Positions 43,986 to 53,316 of a stretch of 64,000 bases of DNA are shown piece by piece. The position numbers and the translations under genes were made by a program. The stretch spans positions 186,001 through 250,000 of the forward strand of contig NZ_JARXVH010000007.1 in assembly GCF_029892565.1 (NCBI RefSeq), given 5' to 3'. The notes below the pieces were generated by a model. It worked only from the letters and a program-made list of their open reading frames with translations. It searched no databases and was not told the DNA's origin. The stretch comes from Streptomyces pseudovenezuelae. Lineage in GTDB: Bacteria > Actinomycetota > Actinomycetes > Streptomycetales > Streptomycetaceae. Within the stretch, counting starts at the first letter, position 1; every line of letters begins with the position of its first letter.

Positions 43986-46900
43986 TCAGCGCGTGAACTC
44001 GTAGGTGGCGGACGCCTGCTCGTACAGCCGTGTCACCTCGTCCCGCTCGGATTCGGGCCCGCGCACCTGCACCACGTGGTACCGCCCGTTGATCAGGATC
44101 GCGAGATTCCGTACGAAGAGGTCGCGCCCCGAATCGTCGCTCCAGGTGAATTGCCCCTCGGCCATGGCCCGCTCGCCCACCGTGATCGTCTTCAGCCCGG
44201 TGGCGGTGGCCCAACTGGAGGTGCGGTACGGCTGCAACTCGTGCTCGGTGTCCCGCTGGTACGCCATCGGGTCGCTGCCGTAGGTCACCGCGCCGTCGCG
44301 GCCGGGTACGAGGACGAGCTGGAAGTCGCCGTGCGAGTACACGACCTGGTTCCAGGAGTTCTTGGGCGTCCGGGTCCAGCCCTTGGCCACGGCGACCTGG
44401 AAGCCCTCGGGGTCCTTGCGGAGCGTGAAGCCGGCACCGACGTCGGGCCCGCTGGTCGCCGTCTCACTGGCGCTTGCCGACGCCGACTTCGACGGAGTCT
44501 GCTCCGCCTTGGGCGAGGTCTGGTCCGGCCGCGGCTCGCTGCTCGCGGTCACGTCCGACCGCTTCGGCTCGGGACTGGCCTCCCCCGCGGCGCCGGTCCG
44601 GTCACCGCCGGTCGCGCCGTCGTCGCCGGACTTCGGCATGAACATCAGGGCGTACGCGACGGCCCCGGCCAGCAGAAGCAGTATCAGCAGCAGGAGGATG
44701 CGGCCGAGGTGACGCGGCGACTTCGCCTCCTCCTTGGCCCGCTTGTGCCGCCCGTGCGGGGAGGTCGCGGGCAGCCCGGCACGCCGCCTGCGCACCAGCT
44801 CGCCCCGACGGCGCACGATGGGTAGCCGGCTGGAGTCGGCGGGCGGCGCGGCCACCACGTTCACCCCGGCCTCGGCCTCGGGCGCGGACCGCACCAACGA
44901 CCGCAGCCAGCCCCTGAGTTCCTCGAACTCCAGCCGCTCGGTCGGATCCTGCCGCAACAACGACTCGACGACCGGCCGCAGCGGACCGCACTCCTCCGCG
45001 AAGGCGGGCGGCTCGGCGCACACCATCTGCACCAACTCGGCCGTCGACTCCTCCGGATACGGCGCATGCCCCTGCACGGCCCGGTACAGCAACGCTCCCA
45101 ACGCCCACAGGTCAGTGGCCGGCCCGATCGGCGCCGCCAACTGCCAGTTCTCATGCACAGGGCCGGCCTGCTCGGGCGCCCACCGCTCGGTCACGGGCCC
45201 GACCACAGCCATCCGAGCCTGCCGCGCCCGCTCGGCGGCGAGCGGAGTGGCGGGGCCACGACGAGCCGGGACCTCTGCGCGGAGGTCGTCCCAGCGGTTC
45301 GGGGGGTGGGCGGGCTGGGTGGACGGGGTGGTGCCGGAGGCCGGGAGCCCTTGGGTGGAGTAGCCGGGCGCGGTGGGGCCGGGGCCCCCGAAACCGGGCG
45401 CGCCGGGACCCGAGGCCTCGAAACCGGGCGCGGTATGACCTGCGGAGGGAAGGGCAGGGGTGCCGGGGGCTCCGCGATGGGCGCCGGGGTGTCCCGGGTG
45501 ACCGGGGTGCGAGCCCGGGCCGGGCAGGCCGGGCGCACCGGACAGGGAGTCGGGGTGACCGGACGTGTCGGGGTGGGTGCCGAAACCGGGCCGGCCGGGT
45601 ACGCCGGGCCCAGACTGCCCGGGTACGCCGACGCCGGATCCAGGCTGCCCGGGCCCGGGCAGATCGCGGGTACCGGCACCGGGAGTACCTGGGCCGCGCT
45701 GGCCCGGCCCGGTCATGGGCTGTTCGCCGAAACCGGGGGTGCCGGGTGTCGGAACGCCCGTCGCGGGGGCCGCGCCCAGGCCGGGAGCGGGCGCACCGGG
45801 CGCGGGGGGCATGTTGAAGCCGGGGCCGCCACCCGCGCCGGGACCAGGCGCGTACGCGGCGGGGCCTTCGCCGACGGTGTCACCTGGGTGGGTGCCGGGA
45901 GCGCCGCCGGGATGGACACCGGGGTCGCCGCCAGGCGGAAGCGCCGTACGGTCCTGCCCCTCCGTCACCGGGGTCGCCCCGCGAGGCGTCGCACCGTGCC
46001 AGGAGGTGCCGCCCACGCCATAGGGGTCGGCAATCTGCCCCGGCGGCGGTCCGCCACCGGGCCCGCTCTCCACGCCACCCTCGGAGGGATACGGCTGTGA
46101 CGAGCCGTTGGTCTGCGAGCCGGGCCCGACCTCGGGCGCCGGCCGGGCTCCTGGCAGGGCCGCCCGCCCATGCTGCTGCGCCTCCTGGACCCGGGCCGCG
46201 GCACGGGCACCGGCACGGTACGCCGCGATCGCCCCGGCCCGCGCGGCCCTGATGTCCCCGCCGCCCTCCAGTGCCTTCGGCGCGAGGGCGCCCGACGTCC
46301 CCGTCCCGTTGGCCGCCGTCTCCGTCCCGGCCGGCGGCAACCCGCCCGCCGCACGCGCGTTGATGGCAGCACGCCGGGCGGCCTCGGGGTCAACGCCCCC
46401 GGCCCCGGCACCACCCGAACCACCCTGACTCCCCGCGACCCCCGGGGAGTCACCCACTCCTAAGGCACCGGCACCACGACCACCGACGCCGCCACGGGAA
46501 CCGCCAGGCCCGCCTGCCTGCCCACCGGCCCCTACGAGTCCCTGACCTACGGACCCTCCAGAACTCCCAAGTCCCTGCCCCGCCCCAGACCTTGACCCCT
46601 GCCCCTGCCCAAGTCCTTGCAGATGCCCGTGCCCCGCCGCCCCCTGCGGCCCACTCCCAACCCCGCCACCACTACCAATGCCACCGCCACCCGCACCGTC
46701 ATCCTCCGGCGGCGGCACCGGGTCGTACCCGCACAGCGCCTCCTCCGCGGCCCCCACCGCGAGCCCGGTCAGCATCACGCGGCCGTCGTCGCAGACAAGC
46801 ACCGTGCGCGCGGTGATGTTCCGGTGCACCCAGCCGTGCGCGTGCAGCACCCGCAGCGCCATGAGGACGTCGGACGCGACCTCGGCCGCCCGATACGGCG

Positions 46901-47324
46901 TCAACGGCTTCTCGGCGAGCAGCGCGGCCAGCGGCCTCGCGGGCACCAACTCGCTCACTATCCACAACGACCCGCCCTCGGCGAACACGTCGAAGACCTG
47001 GTCGAGCCGGGGGTGGTCGGGAATCCGGGCCGCGGCCTGCGCGGCATCGACCGCGCGCCGCACGGCCGGATCGGCGGGCCGCCGCGACCCACCACGCGCC
47101 GCGGGCCGTCGCGCCCCGCGATCCCGCGCCGTGAATCCCTCGGGCAACCCCTCCGCGTCGAGCACCTCGGCCTCGACGACCTCCGGCAACGGCACCTGAC
47201 GGACGAGGACTTCCTGCCCGCTGTAGGTGTCAAAGGCCCGGGTCTCGGTCAGTTCGTACTCGTCGGACGGCGGCAGCGGCAGGCGGTAGCGGTCGGCGAG
47301 GACTCGTCCCGCGTATTCGTCCAC
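43986..47324 (-). CDS. Pseudokinase of the cluster with a very long inserted segment
   Basis: This 1112-residue kinase homologue has lost its catalytic residues. There is no glycine loop near 15-40, the VAVK lysine is arginine (VLVRQV, R42), HRD has become HRN (167-169), and the DFG motif is TGL (186-188). After GYDPVPPPED (about 200) come about 500 residues rich in Gly, Pro, Ala and Ser, partly collagen-like (GPG, PGxPG). The kinase C-lobe resumes at WAPEQ (W715) with DLWALGALLYRAVQGHAPYP. A membrane helix is at about 872-893 and an extracytoplasmic domain (DPEGFQVAVAKGWTRTP) follows. It is probably a ligand-sensing scaffold or regulator of neighbouring kinases. GTG 47324 is chosen from the GGGGGAGG site. 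Confidence 0.85.
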   Translation of the reverse strand: MDEYAGRVLADRYRLPLPPSDEYELTETRAFDTYSGQEVLVRQVPLPEVVEAEVLDAEGLPEGFTARDRGARRPAARGGSRRPADPAVRRAVDAAQAAARIPDHPRLDQVFDVFAEGGSLWIVSELVPARPLAALLAEKPLTPYRAAEVASDVLMALRVLHAHGWVHRNITARTVLVCDDGRVMLTGLAVGAAEEALCGYDPVPPPEDDGAGGGGIGSGGGVGSGPQGAAGHGHLQGLGQGQGSRSGAGQGLGSSGGSVGQGLVGAGGQAGGPGGSRGGVGGRGAGALGVGDSPGVAGSQGGSGGAGAGGVDPEAARRAAINARAAGGLPPAGTETAANGTGTSGALAPKALEGGGDIRAARAGAIAAYRAGARAAARVQEAQQHGRAALPGARPAPEVGPGSQTNGSSQPYPSEGGVESGPGGGPPPGQIADPYGVGGTSWHGATPRGATPVTEGQDRTALPPGGDPGVHPGGAPGTHPGDTVGEGPAAYAPGPGAGGGPGFNMPPAPGAPAPGLGAAPATGVPTPGTPGFGEQPMTGPGQRGPGTPGAGTRDLPGPGQPGSGVGVPGQSGPGVPGRPGFGTHPDTSGHPDSLSGAPGLPGPGSHPGHPGHPGAHRGAPGTPALPSAGHTAPGFEASGPGAPGFGGPGPTAPGYSTQGLPASGTTPSTQPAHPPNRWDDLRAEVPARRGPATPLAAERARQARMAVVGPVTERWAPEQAGPVHENWQLAAPIGPATDLWALGALLYRAVQGHAPYPEESTAELVQMVCAEPPAFAEECGPLRPVVESLLRQDPTERLEFEELRGWLRSLVRSAPEAEAGVNVVAAPPADSSRLPIVRRRGELVRRRRAGLPATSPHGRHKRAKEEAKSPRHLGRILLLLILLLLAGAVAYALMFMPKSGDDGATGGDRTGAAGEASPEPKRSDVTASSEPRPDQTSPKAEQTPSKSASASASETATSGPDVGAGFTLRKDPEGFQVAVAKGWTRTPKNSWNQVVYSHGDFQLVLVPGRDGAVTYGSDPMAYQRDTEHELQPYRTSSWATATGLKTITVGERAMAEGQFTWSDDSGRDLFVRNLAILINGRYHVVQVRGPESERDEVTRLYEQASATYEFTR

Positions 47325-47486
47325 GTTGCCTCCCCCAGCCGCCCGGTTGGTCAATTCCGTTCGCCTTGCGTCCCGTTCCGACGCATACCCGGATGCGTAC
47401 GGTCCGCGAACCTTCACGATACGTGCCGGAGGCAACTCGCAAAGAGGGGATGCCAGATCTCACGCCCCAAACACGGGCCAGTCACT

Positions 47487-49820
47487 TCACGATTTGGGTT
47501 CGAACGTCTTCGCGAGCGTCTGCCACGTGGCCTTGCGGAGGTCACTGTCCCAGTTCGCGGCTTTCGCCGTGTACATCAGCGCGTACCCGAGACTGCCGTT
47601 GACCACGAACCCCCGGTCGATCGTCCGGTACTTGGTGCCGCCATCCACGTAGGTGAACTCCCAGTCGGCTGCGTTCCAGCTGCGGTAGTCCACCCTCTCT
47701 ATTCGGATCCTCGTGTACTGCGAGCGCGTCATGGAGCGCTCCTGGTTCTCCCAGTCGGCGACCGCGTCACCCTTGGGCGTGGACGTCCAGGCGACCAGCA
47801 GCTTCTGCCCGTCGGGGCCCGTGAACCGGTCCCCCGCGCTGTCCGAGGACTGGTACTTCCACCCCGCCGGCAGTCCGATCGAGTACCCCTGGCTGCCCTT
47901 GTGTGTCGACTCCACGGCAGCGCCGCCGCCGGACGACCCACTCGAACCGCCCGAACTCGACCCGTCGCCGGACGCGTTCGCACTCTCGGTCGCGTTCGCC
48001 GCGCCCCCGGAACCGGTGTCTCCCGACGAGGACTCGTCCTTACCGGTACCGCTGCCCGCGTCCTCCTTGGTGTCCTCCCCCGACCCGGAACCCGAGCTCG
48101 CCTTCGCACTCGAACCCGCACTCGCGGCGGCCTTCTCGCCCCCGCTCTTGCCGCCCTTCGACCCGTCGTCGTCCCCACCGAGCGTGAAGGCCAGCACGAC
48201 GGCGAGCACGGCGAGCACCACGACCACCGCGATGATCACCAACGTCCGCCTCGGCACCACATCCGTGATCGGCGCCCTCGGCACCGCCCGCGGCGGCAGA
48301 TCCGGCGGCGTCATCACGGGCCACCCCGAACTCCGCCCACCGCCCGAAGCGTTGGCCCCCGACGCAGCCGAGGACGAGGGCACCCCCGAAGTCGGCGACG
48401 ACGTTGTCGAGGCCCCGCGAGAAGAACCCCGAGAAGGCGAACTGCCAGACGCGGGCGGAGCCTTGGGAGCCGCGGGAACAGCCGGAGCCGAGGGAGCTAC
48501 GGGAGCGACAGGGGTCGTCGAAGCAACAGGCTCCGCAGAGGCCGAAGAAGCCACCGCCCCGCCCGAGCCACCGGCACCCGCCCCACCGACACCATCGTTC
48601 CGCGCCTCAGTCCCGCTCCCGCTCCCAGCCCGAGTCCCAGTCCCAGTCCCAGTCCCGGACCCGGTACCAGCCGGCGTCCCGGCCCCACTGCCACTCCCAG
48701 CCTTCGAACCCTCCGCCCCGCTCCCCGACTTGGTCCGCGCCGCAGCCGCCGACCCGGCGGCCCCGGCCGCCACCGCCGCCTTCTTCACGGAACGGAACGC
48801 CCCACGCAGCTTCTCCGCGGCTTCCTCGCCACGCTTGCCGCCGGAACCCGTCGAGCTCGAACTCCCCTTGCCCCCACGCCCGTCGGGCTGCGCCGGCAAC
48901 GGCACGACCCTGGTCGCGTCGAGCGGCGGCTCCGGCTCGGCCGCCTTCGGCTCGGGCGCGTGGATCACCGCGTTGAGCATCCGCCGGGCACCCGCGTCGT
49001 CGAGCCGCTGCGCCGGGTCCTTGGTGAGCAGCCCGTAGATGACGTCCTTCAGCGGCCCCGCGTTCTTCGGGTCCTCCAACGGCTCCGTCATCACCGCGGT
49101 GAGGGTCGCGATCGCGGAACCCTTGTCGTACGGTGGCGCACCCTCGACCGCCGCGTACAGCAACCCGCCCAGCGACCACAGGTCCGCCGCCGGACCGGGC
49201 TTGTGCCCGCGCGCCCGCTCCGGGGAGATGTAGGAGGGCGCGCCGACGAGCATGCCGGTCGAGGTGATGGACGGGTCGCCCTCGACCTGGGCGATACCGA
49301 AGTCGGTGAGCACGACGCGCTCGGTCTCGGACTCCAGCAGCACGTTCGACGGCTTCACGTCGCGGTGCAGGATGCCCTCGCGGTGCGCCGAACGCAGCAC
49401 GTCGAGTATCGCGAGACCGACCTCCGCCGCACGCTTCGGCTCCAGCAGGCCGTCCTCGCGGATGACCTCGGCGAGCGACTTGCCCTCGACGAGCTCCATC
49501 ACGATCCACGGCCGGTCGTCCTCGTCGACCACGTCGAAGACCGTCACCGCGCTGTTGTTACGGATCCGCGCGATCGCCTTGGCCTCGCGCAGCGTCCGCG
49601 TGATCAGCCGCCGCTTCTCCTCGTCGTCGATGCTCGACGGGAACCGCAATTCCTTGACCGCGACCGTCCGGCCCAGTGTCTCGTCCTCGGCCCGCCAGAC
49701 CGTGCCCATGCCACCGCGGCCGAGCACTCCTCCCAGGCGGTACCGCCCGGCGAGAAGACGCTCGCTCTTGTCCTGACGAGTGTCCTGGCGAGATGTGCCC
49801 GCCCGCTCCGCCTCCGACAT
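47487..49820 (-). CDS. Membrane-anchored Ser/Thr protein kinase 6 of the cluster
   Basis: The 777-residue kinase has GRGGMG 34-39, K56, HRD 152-154 and DFG 173-175. A long Ala/Gly/Ser/Pro/Thr region (about 300-515), a membrane helix (about 523-545), an acidic Ser/Gly stalk and an extracytoplasmic domain of about 130 residues (GYSIGLPAGWKYQSSDSAGD) follow. The catalytic residues are present. ATG 49820 follows GAGGGG. It is the first gene of the leftward kinase series and stands 162 bp from the pseudokinase. Confidence 0.92.
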   Translation of the reverse strand: MSEAERAGTSRQDTRQDKSERLLAGRYRLGGVLGRGGMGTVWRAEDETLGRTVAVKELRFPSSIDDEEKRRLITRTLREAKAIARIRNNSAVTVFDVVDEDDRPWIVMELVEGKSLAEVIREDGLLEPKRAAEVGLAILDVLRSAHREGILHRDVKPSNVLLESETERVVLTDFGIAQVEGDPSITSTGMLVGAPSYISPERARGHKPGPAADLWSLGGLLYAAVEGAPPYDKGSAIATLTAVMTEPLEDPKNAGPLKDVIYGLLTKDPAQRLDDAGARRMLNAVIHAPEPKAAEPEPPLDATRVVPLPAQPDGRGGKGSSSSTGSGGKRGEEAAEKLRGAFRSVKKAAVAAGAAGSAAAARTKSGSGAEGSKAGSGSGAGTPAGTGSGTGTGTGTRAGSGSGTEARNDGVGGAGAGGSGGAVASSASAEPVASTTPVAPVAPSAPAVPAAPKAPPASGSSPSRGSSRGASTTSSPTSGVPSSSAASGANASGGGRSSGWPVMTPPDLPPRAVPRAPITDVVPRRTLVIIAVVVVLAVLAVVLAFTLGGDDDGSKGGKSGGEKAAASAGSSAKASSGSGSGEDTKEDAGSGTGKDESSSGDTGSGGAANATESANASGDGSSSGGSSGSSGGGAAVESTHKGSQGYSIGLPAGWKYQSSDSAGDRFTGPDGQKLLVAWTSTPKGDAVADWENQERSMTRSQYTRIRIERVDYRSWNAADWEFTYVDGGTKYRTIDRGFVVNGSLGYALMYTAKAANWDSDLRKATWQTLAKTFEPKS

Positions 49821-50138
49821 GCGTCCCCTCATACAACCCGCCCTGACAGAGCCTCCATTGTCCCTCACCCGACAAGTGCCCTACGCCCAGGGTGCCTCTG
49901 ACGCCCCACCCGGACCCGAACACCTGCCCCACAGACCCCACCCACCCGGAACCTCAGCTTCCACACACCCGAACCCGCAGTAACAAAGCACCCGAAGCCC
50001 GGCACCTCAAGCACCTCTGGCCCCAAATCCCGCCCACCCGAAGGCGCGCGCGCCAAGGCCCCCAGGCCCAGTTGAACCCCACCCCCACCCGCCCTGCATG
50101 ATGACCCCAACAGAGAAGGACCCACGACGGGACCCGCG
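49821..50138. other. C-rich divergent intergenic region, no gene seen
   Basis: The gap separates kinase 6 from the serine hydrolase gene. The plus strand is strongly C-rich and G-poor from about 49880 to 50095. No hairpin or clear promoter pair was found, though the promoters of both genes must lie here. Confidence 0.4.
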
Positions 50139-51191
50139 ATGCCACCGCTACGGACGCTACTGGCCCTGCCTGTGTCCCTCGTGTCCCTCGCACTCCTGGC
50201 CCTGACCCCCGCGGCCTCCTCGGCCCCCGAGCCACCGGCCACGGACATGCTCCTTCCCCTCCTGGTCACCCAGGGCGCCGCCCCCACCGCGGCACTGCTC
50301 GCCCAGGAGGAGTCGGGCACCCGCTACGCCGCCGCAGGCACCGGCATCTCGCGCGCCGACCACTTCCGCGCCGGCAGCATCACGAAGACCTTCATCGCGA
50401 CGGTCGTCCTCCAACTGGCCGCCGAACACCGGCTGTCCCTGTCCGACACCGTCGAGGACCACCTGCCCGGCCTCGTCCGCGGCGCGGGCAACGACGGCCG
50501 CACCCTGACCCTGCGCGCCCTGCTCACCCACACCAGCGGCCTGTACGACTACACACGCGACACCGCGGGCGCCGTCCCCGTCACTCCCGTTCAGGCCGTA
50601 CGTATCGCACTCACCCACCCTCCGGCCGACCCCGGCCGCTTCGCCTACTCGAACACCAACTACGTCCTGCTCGGCATGGTCGTCCAGCAGGTCACCGGCC
50701 GCTCCTACGCCGCCGAGGCCGAGCGCCGCATCATCGCTCCGCTGGGTCTGACCGGCACCTCCTTCCCCGGCTCCCGCACCACGCTCCCCTCCCCGCACGG
50801 CCGCGCCTACACCGCCGACGGAACCGACGTCACCGAACTCGACCCGCGGGTGGCCGGCGCCGCGGGCGAGCTGGTGACCACGCTCACCGACCTGAACCGC
50901 TTCTACGCGGCCCTGCTCGGCGGCGGACTGCTGCCCCCGCGCTGGCTGCGCGAGATGCGCGACACCCGGGCCGCACACGGCTCGTACGGCATGGGCCTGT
51001 TTCCCGTGAAGCTGCCGTGCGGCACCACGGTGTGGGGGCACAACGGACGCATCAACGGCAGCTACGTGCGCACCGCGGCCACCGTCGACGGCCGTCGCGT
51101 CCTCACCTTCCGCGTGAACACGACCGCGATCGCAGACCCCGACCTCGAACCCCGGTTGCTCGCCGCCGAGTTCTGCCCCCGCACCTCGTAG
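50139..51191 (+). CDS. Secreted serine hydrolase, beta-lactamase/D-Ala-D-Ala carboxypeptidase family
   Basis: The 350-residue protein has a signal sequence (about 1-29, ending AASSAP). The class C/R61-type active site comprises S80 and K83 (SITK), Y169-S-N171 (YSN), and the third motif HNG in WGHNGRINGS. Members hydrolyse D-Ala-D-Ala or amide/ester bonds outside the cell; activity on antibiotics is not implied. It starts just before the kinase-cluster gap and is convergent with glpD. Confidence 0.85.
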   Translation: MPPLRTLLALPVSLVSLALLALTPAASSAPEPPATDMLLPLLVTQGAAPTAALLAQEESGTRYAAAGTGISRADHFRAGSITKTFIATVVLQLAAEHRLSLSDTVEDHLPGLVRGAGNDGRTLTLRALLTHTSGLYDYTRDTAGAVPVTPVQAVRIALTHPPADPGRFAYSNTNYVLLGMVVQQVTGRSYAAEAERRIIAPLGLTGTSFPGSRTTLPSPHGRAYTADGTDVTELDPRVAGAAGELVTTLTDLNRFYAALLGGGLLPPRWLREMRDTRAAHGSYGMGLFPVKLPCGTTVWGHNGRINGSYVRTAATVDGRRVLTFRVNTTAIADPDLEPRLLAAEFCPRTS

Positions 51192-51300
51192 AACGACCCG
51201 ATCCCGAACGAAGATCCCGGTTCACGACACTCGTTCGAGTGATCCGGCGGACCCGCCACCGAGCCCGCACGGAATTGGCGGCGTACTGCCCCCGGCGTTC

Positions 51301-53007
51301 CTAGAGCGGCACGATGTCCGGCGCCCCCAACCGCGCCGCGTCCGCCGTCAGGTCGTCGGGCTGGCGCTGCGACTCCCGCTCGGCCTCCACCCGCTTCTGG
51401 TAGTGCTCGACCTCCCGCTCGATCTGGTCCTTGTCCCAACTGAGCACCGGCGCCATCAACTCCGCTGCCTCACGGGCGCTGCGCGTCCCCCGGTCGAACG
51501 TCTCGATCGAGATGCGCGTGCGCCGGGTCAGCACGTCGTCCAGGTGCCGGGCGCCCTCGTGCGAGGCGGCGTAGACGATCTCGGCGCGCAGATAGTCGTC
51601 GGCGGCCTGCAGGGGTTCGCCGAGCGAGGCGTCGGCGGTGATGAGGTCGACGAGCTCCTCCGCCATCGACCCGTACCGGTTCAACAGGTGCTCCACGCGC
51701 ACCACATGGATGCCGGTCTTGGCCGCGATCCGCGCCCGCGCGTTCCACAGCGCCCGGTACCCCTCCGCCCCGATCAGGGGAACATCCTCCGTGACGCATT
51801 CGGCGACGCGCATGTCGAGGCCGTGCACCGCCTCGTCCACGGCGTCCTTGGCCATCACGCGGTACGTCGTGTACTTGCCGCCCGCCACGACGACGAGTCC
51901 CGGCACGGGATGCGCCACGGTGTGCTCGCGCGACAGCTTGCTGGTGGCGTCGGACTCGCCGGCCAGCAGCGGGCGCAGCCCGGCGTAGACGCCTTGGACG
52001 TCGTCCCGGGTCAGCGGCACCGCGAGCACCGAGTTCACGTGCTCCAGGAGGTAGTCGATGTCCGCGCTGGACGCGGCGGGGTGCGCCTTGTCGAGGTCCC
52101 AGTCGGTGTCGGTGGTGCCGACGATCCAGTGCCGGCCCCAGGGGATGACGAACAGGACGGACTTCTCGGTGCGCAGGATCAGGCCGGTGGAGGAGTTGAT
52201 GCGGTCCTTCGGTACGACGAGGTGGATGCCCTTGGAGGCCCGTACGTGGAACTGGCCCCGCTCGCCCACCAGCGCCTGGGTGTCGTCGGTCCACACGCCC
52301 GTCGCGTTGACGATCTGCTTGGCGCGGATCTCGTACTCGCCGCCCGCCTCGACGTCCTGCACGCGCGCGCCGACGACCCGTTCGCCCTCGCGCAGGAAGC
52401 CCGTCACGCGCGCGCGGTTGGCGACCTTCGCGCCGTAGGCCGCCGCCGTGCGCACCAGGGTGGCCACGTAGCGGGCGTCGTCCATCTGGGCGTCGTAGTA
52501 CTGCAACGCTCCGACCAGCGCGTCCTTCTTCAACGCGGGTGCCACGCGCAGGGCGTGACGGCGGCTCAGGTGCCGGTGCATGGGCAGACCCCGGCCATGC
52601 CCCCGGGCCATCGACATGCCGTCGTAGAGCGCGACGCCCGATCCGGCGTACAGGCGCTCCCAGCCCTTGTGCTGGAGCGGGTACAGGAACGGCACCGGCT
52701 TCACCAGGTGCGGGGCGAGCCGCTCCAGAAGCAGCCCGCGCTCCTTCAGCGCTTCTCGTACGAGGGTGAAGTCGAGCATCTCCAGGTAGCGCAGGCCGCC
52801 GTGGATGAGCTTGCTGGACCTGCTGGACGTGCCCGAGGCCCAGTCGCGCGCCTCGACCAGGCCCGTCGACAGGCCGCGTGTCACGGCGTCCAGCGCGGTG
52901 CCCGCGCCGACCACACCGCCGCCCACCACCAGCACGTCCAGCTCGCGCTCGGCCATTCCCGCCAGTGACTCGGCCCGCTGCGCCGGCCCCAGTGTCGCTG
53001 TCCTCAC
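51301..53007 (-). CDS. glpD: Glycerol-3-phosphate dehydrogenase (FAD, quinone-linked)
   Basis: The 568-residue flavoprotein oxidises glycerol-3-phosphate to dihydroxyacetone phosphate and passes electrons to quinone at the membrane. The FAD motif GGGVVGAG lies near the N-terminus, followed by SSRSSKLIHGGLRYLE and GGKYTTYR, hallmarks of GlpD. The GTG start is preceded by GGGAGG. Length is normal for the family. No glpF/glpK is in the window. Two DnaA-box-like sites are in the region upstream. Confidence 0.95.
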   Translation of the reverse strand: MRTATLGPAQRAESLAGMAERELDVLVVGGGVVGAGTALDAVTRGLSTGLVEARDWASGTSSRSSKLIHGGLRYLEMLDFTLVREALKERGLLLERLAPHLVKPVPFLYPLQHKGWERLYAGSGVALYDGMSMARGHGRGLPMHRHLSRRHALRVAPALKKDALVGALQYYDAQMDDARYVATLVRTAAAYGAKVANRARVTGFLREGERVVGARVQDVEAGGEYEIRAKQIVNATGVWTDDTQALVGERGQFHVRASKGIHLVVPKDRINSSTGLILRTEKSVLFVIPWGRHWIVGTTDTDWDLDKAHPAASSADIDYLLEHVNSVLAVPLTRDDVQGVYAGLRPLLAGESDATSKLSREHTVAHPVPGLVVVAGGKYTTYRVMAKDAVDEAVHGLDMRVAECVTEDVPLIGAEGYRALWNARARIAAKTGIHVVRVEHLLNRYGSMAEELVDLITADASLGEPLQAADDYLRAEIVYAASHEGARHLDDVLTRRTRISIETFDRGTRSAREAAELMAPVLSWDKDQIEREVEHYQKRVEAERESQRQPDDLTADAARLGAPDIVPL

Positions 53008-53162
53008 AGCTGCCTCCCGCTTTCCGCTTTCGGTAGCGCCGGCCGCACCCGTCGGGCGAAGCCCGTTCCCGTTCCCTCTCCCCCCTGTCCAGCTTCCTAC
53101 GTCCCCCTCCTGCCCAAATTCTGACCGTGTTGCCCAACTTCAGCCACTACTCGCCCCCAGCC

Positions 53163-53171
53163 TGTGGACAA
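53163..53171 (-). promoter_or_regulatory. DnaA-box-like site
   Basis: Read leftward this is TTGTCCACA, the Streptomyces DnaA box. A second, one-mismatch copy (CTGTCCACA, plus strand) is at 53258-53266. Together CCTGTGGACA and TGTCCACAGG form a 10-bp inverted repeat about 87 bases apart. Both are in the 309-bp gap between glpD and the sugar dehydrogenase homologue, which otherwise holds only their promoters. Confidence 0.45.
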
Positions 53172-53316
53172 CAATCACGGGCTTGCCGGAAAACACAGCC
53201 GACCAATCCCGCATATCGGTCATATTTACTCCTAGTCTGACATTGCGCTCGCTCATTCTGTCCACAGGGCTTGCGCACCTGTCCCGCTTCGGTTACTGGG
53301 AAGGACGGCCCACGCC

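Noticed and set aside
46617..49901. Plus-strand open frame of 1094 codons opposite the kinases
   Set aside because: It is the complement of two kinase-family genes with clear catalytic or C-lobe motifs; its composition (Arg, His, Pro-rich) is that of a shadow frame in high-GC DNA.
49821..50138. C-rich asymmetric region as a possible structured or repeat element
   Set aside because: No hairpin, repeat unit or gene could be shown; left as a plain intergenic region.
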